NCBI RefSeq assembly: GCF_902167635.1
Contig: NZ_CABHMS010000008.1
Span: 124,001 to 188,000 of the forward strand
Reading direction: 5' to 3'
Length of the DNA: 64,000 nucleotides
Origin: Chitinophaga vietnamensis
GTDB lineage: Bacteria > Bacteroidota > Bacteroidia > Chitinophagales > Chitinophagaceae
Numbering within the stretch: the stretch's first letter is position 1; each line of letters begins with the position of its first letter. The translations under genes were made by a program, and so were the position numbers. Of the stretch, positions 49,892 through 61,800 are shown one piece after another. Under the pieces are notes generated by a model. It was not told the origin of the DNA and ran no database searches. It saw only the letters and a list, made by a program, of their open reading frames with translations.

Positions 49892-52800
49892 ATGCATCCT
49901 ATCTTTACTCCTAAGGGGTCATCAAGGGCTTTCTCTTTATTATTTATCTTCCTCTCGCTGATTATTTCAGCAAGCGGAGCGATCTACGCCCTGGGAACAA
50001 AAACTGTTCCTGTTGCACATGGCAATCTGAACAACGGAGGGTTTAACTTCCTGGGAACTTATCTCAGGCAGCACCCTAACGCACCACTGAATCCCAACAG
50101 GATGGCCACTGGCCAACTGGCTGCAGGGCCCTTGTGGAGCTTCGCTTCCGGACAGAGCCAGGTTACTACTGGCGGCTGTTTGTTGTGCACCATCAATAAC
50201 CCGCAACTGGCAATAGATGGGGATACAACTACCGCATCTACCCTCGTATTGGCTGCAGGCGTAGTAGGCAGCATAGGGCAGAAATTGCAATTCTCCGGCT
50301 CGTACCTGGCCGGCGACCAGGTAGCAATAGACCTGGAAATCCCTAACCAGATCTACACCAAACAATTATTATCTGCGGTACAAATACAGACATTCAATGC
50401 CGGTGTTGCCAATAATGATCCGGTTACACTGGACAATGCATTGGTGAGAGTACAGGTGTTGGGCATCGGCTTGGGCACTACCAATAAATTCCGTGTAGTA
50501 GTGCCGATCGCAAAAGATTTTGATGCCGTGCAAGTGAGCCTGTCGGCCCTGTTTGCCGAATTTGGCTCTTTGAGAATATATGAGGCCGCTGCTATCATTC
50601 CGGTAACAGTGCCCACACCACCAGTGATCCCCGTAGGCGGTAGCACCACGCTGAATGCCTCTATGCCGCGTATACCCGGCGCCACATTCAAATGGTACAG
50701 CACACCGGCAGGTGGCACGCCACTATCCACCAGCAGCTCATTTACTACACCGGCACTGAGCAGAAGCACCACCTATTATGTAGAAGCATCTACCGGCACA
50801 CCCGGGTTACAAAGTTATGTACGCACACCGGTGCATGTAACAGTGAGCGGCGGAAACGGCGCACTGTGGAGCTTTGCATCGGATCAGCAAAGTCCGATCA
50901 CCAGCGGCCTGGCCTGTGCATTGTGTTTTGTGGACTATCCGGAACTGGCAGTCGATACCGACACCAGTACTGCATCCAGGATTGTGTTGCCCGCAGGTAT
51001 TGCAACTTCTGCCGGTCAGCGCCTGATCTTCTCCGGTTCATATAAAGCAGGCGATAATATCGCGCTTGATCTGGAAATTCCGAATAAATTTTACACTAAA
51101 CAAGCGCTCTCCGGTATTCAGATAGAAACATTCAATAACGGAGTTTCCAATGGCGACGCCACCAATATAGGTACTGCATTGCTACGCTTGCAGGCGCTCG
51201 GTATAGGGCCTGGAGGTATCAGTAAATTCAGAGTGATATTTCCTGTAACGAAAGATTTCAATGCTGTGCAAGTGAGCCTCTCTGCGTTATTCGCAGAGTT
51301 TGGCGCATTAAAGATCTATGATGCTGCCGCATTTATTCCGGTGAAAGTATCGCAGGATACTGTTAGTATCACTTCAGGTCAAACCGCTAATCTCACAGCA
51401 TCCATCGATCCGCGTATGGCCGGCGCTACCTTCGCCTGGTACGCCGATTCTGTTGGCGGTACCCCGCTTGCTACCGGGCCGTCTTTCACCACACCTGCGC
51501 TCACCACTTCTACCAATTATTATGTTGAGGCCACCACCCCGGATGGCCTGCACAGTTTTGTGCGTACACCCGTGAACGTTAGTGTTAGCGGTGGCGCCGG
51601 CGCTATCTGGAGTTTTGCCAATAGCCAAACAAGCCCCATCACTGGCGGTATTGCCTGCGCATTGTGCTTTGTAGACAGCGCTGCCCTGGCGGTGGATGGC
51701 GATACCACTACTGCATCTAAACTGGTGCTGCCAGTGGGCGCCGTTACGTCTATCGGTCAGTTGCTGAAGTTCCCCGGCAGCTATAAAGCGGGCGACAATA
51801 TCGCGCTTGATCTCCAGATACCGAATGCGATCTATACCAAACAATTGTTATCTGCCGTGAAGGTGCATACCTTCAACGGTGGCGTAGATAATGCCGATCC
51901 CGTTACATTGAACAGTGCATTGATACGTTTGCAGGCACTGGGCATTGGTATCGGCGGCACACCCAAGTTCCGGGTGATCATCCCTGTACAGAAAGATTTT
52001 GATGCCGTGCAGGTAGACCTTTCTGCGCTCTTCGCAGAATTTGGTTCCCTGCGCATCTATGAAGCATCTGCCTTTATTCCTGTCACAGTTACACCTGATT
52101 CCGCCATGGTAGTGCGTGGCGGCACCACCACGCTCAATGCGGCCATCGCCCGTGTGCCGGGAGCTACCTTCCAGTGGTTCAGCACTCCCAGTGGCGGCAC
52201 GCCGCTGGGCAATGGAGCCAGCTTCACAACACCGGCATTGACTAACACTACTACCTATTATGTACAGGCAACCAGCCCTACCGGCAAATCCAGCTATGTT
52301 CGTACGCCCGTTACCGTTAATGTGGTGAATGGCGCCGGCGCTATCTGGAGCTATGCCGATCAGGAACAAAGTCCTATCACCAGCGGTGTAGCTTGTGCAT
52401 TGTGCTTTGTAGACAGCGCTGCCCTGGCGGTGGATGGCGATACCACTACTGCATCTAAACTGGTGCTGCCCGTAGGCGCGCTCACCTCTGTTGGACAGTT
52501 ATTGAAATTCCCTGGTAATTATAAAGCGGGTAATAGCATCGCGCTTGATCTTCAAATACCCAATACGATCTATACCAAACAGTTGTTATCTGCTGTGAAG
52601 GTGCATACCTTCAATGGTGGCGTCGACAATGCGGATCCCGTTACCTTGAACAGCGCTTTGATACGTTTGCAGGCATTGGGCATTGGTATTGGCGGTACGC
52701 CCAAGTTCCGCGTGATCATCCCTGTCCAGAAAGATTTTGATGCCGTGCAGGTAGACCTTTCTGCGCTCTTCGCAGAATTTGGTTCGCTGCGCATTTATGA

Positions 52801-55800
52801 TGCAACGGCATTTATACCAGTAAAAGTTTCTCCGGATACCGCCAACGTGGTACGTGGCGGCAGCGTTACATTTGCTGCCAGCATCAACCAGATACCTGGT
52901 GCTACTATTCAATGGTTCAGCACTCCTACTGGCGGTACGCCGTTGAGCAGCGGCCCCAGTTTTACTACTCCTGCATTGAGCCGGAGCATCACCTATTATG
53001 CAGAAGCCACCAGCCCCGACGGCAAGAAGAGCTACGTGCGCACTGCTGTGCCAGTAACCGTTTCCGGTGGCGTAGGCCCGCTCTGGAGCTATGCTGATCA
53101 GGAACAAAGCCCGATCACCAGCGGCGTAGCATGCGCATTGTGCTTTGTAGACAGCGCCAACCTGGCCATTGATGGCGATACCACTACTGCATCAAAACTG
53201 GTGTTGCCAGTAGGCGCACTCACATCAGTAGGACAGTTACTGAAGTTCCCCGGAAGTTATAAAGCGGGCGACAATATCGCACTCGATCTCCAGATACCTA
53301 ATACCATCTATACCAAACAGCTGTTGTCTGCTGTGAAGGTGCATACCTTCAATGGCAGTGTTGATAATGCCGATCCGGTTACGTTGAACAGTTCGTTGAT
53401 ACGTTTACAGCTATTGGGCATAGGTATAGGCGGCACGCCGAAATTCCGTGTGATCATTCCTGTGCAGAAAGACTTCGACGCCGTGCAGGTAGACCTCTCT
53501 GCTCTCTTTGCAGAATTTGGTTCACTGCGCATTTATGAAGCTACCGCGTTCATACCTGTTACCGTTACACCACCAGCGCCTACTACTACGGCTGGCGGCA
53601 CGGTTGCGTTAACGGCAGGTATCGATCAAACAAGGATCAGTAATCCATCTTTCAACTGGTATACAACGCCAACCGGCGGCACACCTGTATTTACAGGCAC
53701 TAACTTTACCACACCGCCACTGGCTCGTAATCAGACCTATTATCTGTCAGCTACCTCACCTGTTGATGGCCTGAACAGTTATGTTCGTACGCCGGTTTCG
53801 ATTAAAGTGGCCGGTGGACCGGGCACCATCTGGAGCTTTGGCCAGGATCAGGTAAGTCCGATCACATCCGGTATTGCATGCGCGGCCTGCGTGGTCACCA
53901 ATCCGCAACTCGCTGCAGATGGCGATACTACTACTGCATCTACCTTTACTACAGGCATAGGCGTAGGTACTACGCTCAGCCAGCAAGTAATAATGCCAGG
54001 CGTTTATCAACCTGGCGACAGTATTGTGCTTTTCATGGACCTGCCTGCAGATCCTATTCTGAATGCTCAATTGCTGCCAAATATCTCCGTACAAACTTTC
54101 AATAATGCCATCGCTGGCCCTGCAGTACCTAACAATGACCAGGTGTTCCTCAATAACACCGGGCTGGTAAGGTTACAGGCGCTGGGTCTTGGATTGAACG
54201 GCACTAATAAATTCCGCGTAACCATTCCGGCTACTAAAACATTTGATGCGGTACAGGTAGGACAAGGATCGCTGGCAGCATTGTCATCTTCCTTACATCT
54301 GTATGAAGTAGCAGCTGCTATTCCTGTAACGGTAACGCCTTCTCCTGCGACGGTTAATTACAACAAACCCGCTACGCTGAATGCGGCGATACGCGTGCCT
54401 AACGCCACCTTCCAATGGTTCACCACTCCAACGGGCGGTGCTCCGATCCCTGGTGGCGGCGCAACATTTACAACGCCTAATCTCACCCGGAATACTACTT
54501 ACTTTGTAGAAGCAACCGATCCTGCCGGTACAAAGAGCTTTACTCGTACAGCCGTTACCGTTAAGGTGAGCGGCGGCAATGGCCCGCTGTGGTCATATGG
54601 TACTGACCAGGTAAGCCCCATCACCGGTGGTATAGCCTGTGCGCTTTGTACTGTTCAGGATTCGCTGAAGGCGATAGATGGCGATACTACTACTGCTTCC
54701 AAACTGATTGCACCAATCGGCCTGTTGGGATCTGTTAGCCAGAAGATCATCTTCCCTGGCGCTTACCAGGCTGGCGACAGTATTATCCTCTTCCTGGGAT
54801 CTCCTGTTGATCTGCTTGCACAGGCAAGTGTGCTGAAGAGTATCTCTGTACAAACTTCCAAAGCTGGCGTAGAGAATGGTGATATTACGCCGCTTAACCA
54901 AAATGTTATAGGCCTTAATGTGCTGGGATTGGGAACAGACGGTTCGCACAAATATCGTGTGGCAATACCTGCAACGAAACCGTTTGATGCCGCGCAGGTG
55001 AACCTGGGCGGACTGGCCACTGTGAGCAATTCATTGAATGTTTATGAAGTGGCTGCCAGCATCCCGGTTACAGTAGCAGTTACACCAACTGATACCACCG
55101 TGAATGTAGGACAAACAGCTACTTTCAATGCATCTATACCGAGAATACCGGATGCTACTTTCACCTGGTATGAAACCCCGACAGGCGGTACTGCGTTGGC
55201 TACCACCAACAGCTTCACCACTCCGCCGCTCACACAGGGCAAAACATATTATGTAGAAGCTACTTCTCCATCTGATGGACTGGTTAGCTTCCAGCGTACA
55301 GCCGTTACCGTTAGAGTTAACAATGCGCCTACAAATGCCAGTCTGGCCTGCGGTGCTGCGAAAACCCAAACGTGGGGGCCAACAGGTATTTGCTTGCTCT
55401 GTTCCGTGGATTCTGCTGCCAATGCAGTAGATAATTCCATTTACACCGCATCTGCTATCCACACTGTGATAGGTGTACTTGGCGGAGAACAACAAACGCT
55501 CAGCTTCGGAAAAACCGGAAAAGGAACAGACAGCATCCGCATCAAGATCGGTATCCCTGCTTCCCTGATCGATGCCGGTATATTGAGTAATATATCCATT
55601 ACTACCTATAACGCTGGTGTTGCCAAAGTCACCACCCCATTGAGCGGCGGCTTGCTGACGCTTACGCTGTTAGGAACAGAACAGGTGGGAACCTTGACGA
55701 TACCGGCCGGTCAACCTTTTGACGCTGTACAAGTAGGCGTAACAGGACTGGCCTCTGTTGCCACTACCGTGAAGATATACTATGCCAGCATTGTTACGCC

Positions 55801-58800
55801 AAATGCGGCTGTTACCAATAGTAATGTGAATGTTTGTACCGGCGCTACCGCTACGCTTACCACCAGTGGTCCTGCCGGGTACTCCTTCCGTTGGTATAAC
55901 CAGGCCGTTGGCGGCACGCCGATCGGCTTTGGTCCTTCCTTTACAACGCCTGCCCTGACTGCCGATGCGAACTACTATGTAGAAGCGATCACACAGGATG
56001 CAGATAGCTGTGCCAGCAGTGTTCGTACACTCGTTTCCGTTAGGATCGGTCAGCCAACAGTAGCTGTTACGCCAGCTTCTGCACAGGTAGCACAGGGCGC
56101 TACTCCAACCTTCAACGTAGTAAGCCCGGTAGCTACCAATAAATACAACTGGTATACAACGCCAACCGGCGGAACACCTGTGTTTGTAGGGCCTACCTTC
56201 AGTGTACCGCCTGTAACAGGCAATATCACTTATTATGTTGAATCCACAGATGCTACCGGTACTTGTAAGAGTCTGAGAACACCGGTGGCTATCACCCTTA
56301 CCGGTGGTGGAGGACCATCATCACCTGGAGATATTGATTGCGGTGGCGCTACCAGCCAGCTCAGTTACGCGAGTGGTTTGTGCGTAGGATGTTATGTTGA
56401 AAAACAAGATTCTTCTGTAGATAACAGTACTGCTACAGCATCGGTGTTACATACCATCCTGGGCGTGCTGGGTGCTTATACTCAGCAGACGCTGATCTTC
56501 CCAACACCTGGTAACGCTGGCGACAGCGTGCGGGTGGGATTGTCTGTAAACACCGGATTGCTCGATGCAAGTGTATTGGGCAGCATAGTGATCGGCTCTT
56601 ACAATGGTTCAACATCTAACAACGACAGTATTGCACTCAATAGCGCACTGATTAAACTGAACCTGCTGAGTGGCAGCCAGCGTGCTACCATCGCCTTCAA
56701 GCCTGCCGGTAATTTCGACAGGATATTTGTAAGGCTCAACTCAGGCGTGGCTACAGCGCTTACTTCGCTGAACCTGCACTATGCACAGATATTCACCGGT
56801 ACGCCTACTGTTGAAAAAGACACTGTGTATGTATGCTCCGGTCAGACCGCAACACTCAAAGCAACCGGCCCGGGCAGCAGCTTCCGCTGGTACAACCAGA
56901 TAACTGGCGGTACGCCGCTGGCAACTACTGCTACTTATACGGTTCCTAACGTTACCGCAAATGCAGTATACTATGTAGAATCTGTATCCGGACCGGGTTG
57001 TACCAGCCCTGCCCGTAAAGCAGTGAATATAATAGTAGGATTACCAACAGTGATCGTTGCTCCGCAAACAGTTAGTGTAAACAGCGGCAGTACGGCTACC
57101 TTCACCATCACCAATCCTAACCCGGCTTATCAGTATAACTGGTATGATGCACCGGCGGGAGGTACACAGGTAGCTGCCAATAAAACATCATTCACTACTC
57201 CACCGCTTACCGCTGCGAAGATCTACTACGTGGAAGCATTTGATCCGGTAGCAAGTTGCGCCAGCTCTCAACGTACGAAGGTGATTGCGAATATTAACAT
57301 GTCGCCTGAACCAACACCATGCAGCTATGCAAACCAGCAACAGAGCCCGATCATCTCCGGCGTATGTGTGCTGTGCGGGGTTAGCAATCCTGGTTTGGCA
57401 GTAGATACCAACGCCAACTCTGCCTCCACGATCAGCGCTACACTCGGCGCGCTGGGCTATGTGGGTCAGTTACTGCAATTCCAGAATACGTATGCAGCCG
57501 GCGACAGTGTATCCGTTGATATGGAAATACCAGGACAGTTGGTGACAGCAGCATTGCTGGGTGGCATCAGGTTGCAGACATACAACGGCGCTACTCCGAA
57601 CAATGATATGATCACACTGAACAGTGGCCTTGTTCATCTCTCCTTGCTGAGTACAGGTAACAGGTTCAGGGTAACGATACCAACAACCAATGCATTCAAT
57701 GGTGTGCTGGTGAGCATCAATGGAACGGTTTCCTTGCTCACCGACCTCAATGTATACTTTGCAGCCGCCTTCCCGCCAAGGCCAACATTGTCACAAACCA
57801 GCTTCAGTACTTGCGCAGGCAAGCCGGATACCCTCACGGTAACTGCTCCTGCCAACGCTGACATCAAATGGTTTGATGCAGCCATCGGCGGTAACCAGGT
57901 GGGCAGTGGTTACACATTCATCACACCTGCGCTTACTACTACCACTACCTACTATGCCGAATCCGGCAAGTTTGGTTGTGCGAATCCTGTAAGAGTGCCG
58001 GCCATTGTAAACGTAGGCGCGGGCCCTGCTGCGCCAACAGCGCCAGGCGTTAGCCTCTGCGCAGGTGGTAAGGCTACATTGGTAGCTTCCGCTCCGGCAG
58101 GCGTACAGTTCCACTGGTATAGGAGCGCTACCGATACCGCAGTTCTGGCTACAGGTACCTCATTTGTAACGCCAGTGCTGACAGCCGATACCGCTTACTA
58201 TGTGGCATCTGATAACAATGGCTGTATCAGTACGCGCACAAGGGTGCCAGTAACATTAGGCGCTGTACCGGGAGCATTCACCGTAACGCCTCAAAATACT
58301 ACAGTAAGCAGAGGCCAGGGTGCTATCATTAACGCTACTGCCACCGGCGCCGGCGTTGTGTTCAAGTGGTATACCGCCACTGGCGACAGCATCTTTGTAG
58401 GCCCGAGCTTTAATACGGGACCATTACAATCAACATCCACCTATCTTGTAGAAGCAGTAGGGCCTAATGGTTGCGCTACTGCACGGCAAACAGTTACTGT
58501 AACCGTTCTTAACAGCAACGGCAATGACGTACCTTGCGACGCTGCTAATGATCAAACTAATACCGTCAACGGTATCTGCGTAGGTTGCTATGTAGACAAT
58601 CCGGCACTCGCGGTAGACAGTTCTGTTTCTACTTCTTCAACGCTTCATGTAATAGCCGGCCTGCTTGGCGGTTATGTACAACAAACCCTGATATTCCCAT
58701 CACCCAGCATTGCCGGTGATAGTGTGAATATCCTGCTCAACTTCCCGGTTGGACTGACAGATATAAGTCTGTTGTCGTCCTTACAGGTAGCAACTTACAA

Positions 58801-61800
58801 CGGCGCTACCTTCAATAACGACCGTTTGTCTGTTGGCAGCACATTGCTGACATTAAGATTACTCAGCGGTAATCAGCAAGCAATGCTGACCTTCAAGCCA
58901 ACGGCAACATTTGACCGTGTGGAAGTTCGCCTTAACTCTGGCGCTGCTACCCTGCTCACAGCGGTAGGCATCAATTACGCCAGCCGACTGGTAGCTACGC
59001 CACAGGTAGCCAGCGATTCCGTAACCGTTTGCTCTGGCGATTCTGCAAGAATGGCCGTGAAGAACCCGGTAAGCGGCGTTACCTACAGATGGTACAACCA
59101 GGCCAATGGCGGCACCGTACTGGGTACAGGCACCAGCTTCACCAGCACACCTGTTTCTGCTGCTACTACTTTCTATGTAGAAGCCAGCAAGACGCTCAAT
59201 GGTTGCGCGAACCCGGTTCGCACAGCTGTTAAGGTGAATATGACTACACCGCCGGCAACCCCGGGTCAGCCTTCATCTGTAACGATCTGCGCTGGCGCTA
59301 CCGCCGTACTGGCAGTACCAACACCTGATACTACGCTGCGCTATAACTGGTACAACGTAGCAACAGGTGGCGCCAAACTCAATACAGACAGCGGCTTTAC
59401 GTTCAAGGCAGCCAATATTACTACAGATACCACCTTCTATGTGGAAGCAATGAACAAATGTGGTGCAGTGTCTGCAAGACAGTCTGTAAGTATCCATCTG
59501 GGCTCATCATTACAAACACCGGTGATCACACCATCTCCTGATACAGTGTTTATCAATCAACAGCCGGTATTACGTGCAACGCCACCGGTAGCCAACGCGG
59601 TTGTCGCATGGTTTGCATCCAATACTGCTACAGATACGCTGTTCAAAGGCACCACCTTTGCTCCGGCAGCTTCTACTACCGCTGGTACTGTGACCTATTG
59701 GGCACAGGCTATCATCTCCGGTAGTTGCGCATCTGCAAGAGTACCGGTGAATGTGGTAACGATCTCAGGTCCTGGTCCGATACCTGTTCCATGCGAAGGC
59801 GCTACTACCCAAACTGTTGGCGGCAACGGATTGCTGGTATTGGGTAATGTGTACAACCCGCAACTGGCAGTAGATAATGATCAAACCACGGCATCATCTC
59901 TCGTAATAAATCTCGGTGCATTGAATGCAAGCGTTTGGGAACGCGCAGGCTTCAACGGATTGTCTGCACCTGGCGACAGCGTACGTGTACTCTTGTCCAG
60001 CCCGAACCAGATACTCTCTGCCGCATTGCTGGCCAGCGTTCAGCTGACTACTTACAATGGTAGTGCGCCGCAGGATTCCGTGCTCACCAGCAACCCGCTC
60101 CTGTTCGTGAAACTGCTGGGTGGCGGCCGTCAGGCAGAACTGACCTTCCTGCCTGCTCATCCGTTCGATGCAGTAGAAGTGAAACTGAAATCCGGAATTG
60201 TTGGAGCGCTCACCGAAGTAGACTTTAACTACGCACGCCGTATTATGGCAGCGCCACAAGTACAGGCATCCAATGTGAGCGTCTGCGGAGGCAGCACGGC
60301 AACTCTCAACGTGGCGAACCCTGTAACCGGTATCACTTACCGCTGGTATACTTCCAATGGTACTTACCTGCCGGGTAAAGATGGCAACAGCTTTACTACA
60401 GGAGTATTGACCAAGGATAGCGTATTCTATGTAGAAGCATTCAGAGCTGCCACCGGCTGCGCCAGCAGTACCCGCACAGCAGTGAATGTATCAGTGGGGG
60501 CTATCCCTGTAGCACCGGCTGTATTGGCCGATACTGTTGCGGTATGCCCAGGCGCAGATGCTGTACTGGCTGTGTCCAACCCTGTGAAAGGCTATAGCTA
60601 TGGCTGGTTCAACACACCAACTGGTGGCACACAACTGAATACCGACAGTGGTTTTGTTTACAAAGTGACGAATGTAACAGCACAAGCGATCTACTACGTA
60701 CAAGCGAAGAACGATAGCTGTAACACTGTATCTGCTAACAGAACAGCGGTGTTGGTACAAACCGCGAGCAGCCTCGCTGCGCCAACGGTAACACCGTCGC
60801 CAGCCAGAGTAGACACCGGTCAACAGGCTATACTCACTGCATCTGCTGCTACAGCAAATGCATCCTTCACCTGGTTCCGTTCACAAACCGGAGCTGATAC
60901 CCTGGCGAAAGGCGCTGTATTTACACCTGCCATCAGGCATGCAGCTGCTGTAGATACCTTCTGGGTAGAGGCATCATTGCCAGGTGCTGTAATGTGTAAG
61001 TCAGCACGCACCTCCGTGCTCGTGATCACATCGCCGGTACCTGTTGATGTAGTACCGTGCGAAGGCGCTACCAGTCAAACAACAGGAGGCAGCGGCCTGC
61101 TGGTAATGGGTAATGTTTACAACCCGCAACTGGCAGTAGATAATAATACCAATACTGCATCTTCTCTCGTAATAAACCTGGGCGCACTGAACGCCAATGT
61201 ATGGGAACGTGCTTACTTCAATGGTCCATCTGCCATCGGCGATACTGTTAAAGTAATGCTCTCCAGCCCGAGCCAGATCCTCTCTGCCGCTCTGCTGGCC
61301 AGCGTACAGCTCACTACTTATAACGGCAACATACCAGGTGATTCCGTAACGCCGAGCAACCCGCTGGTGAACCTGAAAGTGCTCTCTGGTACAAGAGGCG
61401 TACTGCTGTCATTCGTTCCAACGAAGACATTCAATGCGATCGAAGTGAAACTGAAATCAGGAGTAGCAGCCGCATTGACCGCAGTAGACTTTAACTACGC
61501 ACAACGTGCGATCGCTGCGCCAACAGCCACCGCAAGCGGCGACTCTACTGTCTGCGTTGGCAAGTCAGCTACCTTGTCTGTAGTGAACCCGCAACCGGGC
61601 CTGACTTACAGCTGGTACGACAGTAAAGGCGCACACCTGAAAGACAGCGTGGCCTTCGTTACTCCGACTACCCTGGCTGCCGGCAGCTATGGATATACCG
61701 TGAGCGCATCCAGGAATGGCTGTACCAGTGCAGCATCTGCACCGGTTAACGTAACCGTACAGGCAGTACCAGCGCCACCGGTAGCCGATAGCAGCAACCC

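Noticed and set aside
49691-49897. 68-codon minus-strand frame and a 46-codon plus frame from 49635
   Set aside because: Both lie in the regulatory gap and lack any supporting signal; the minus frame overlaps the adhesin start.
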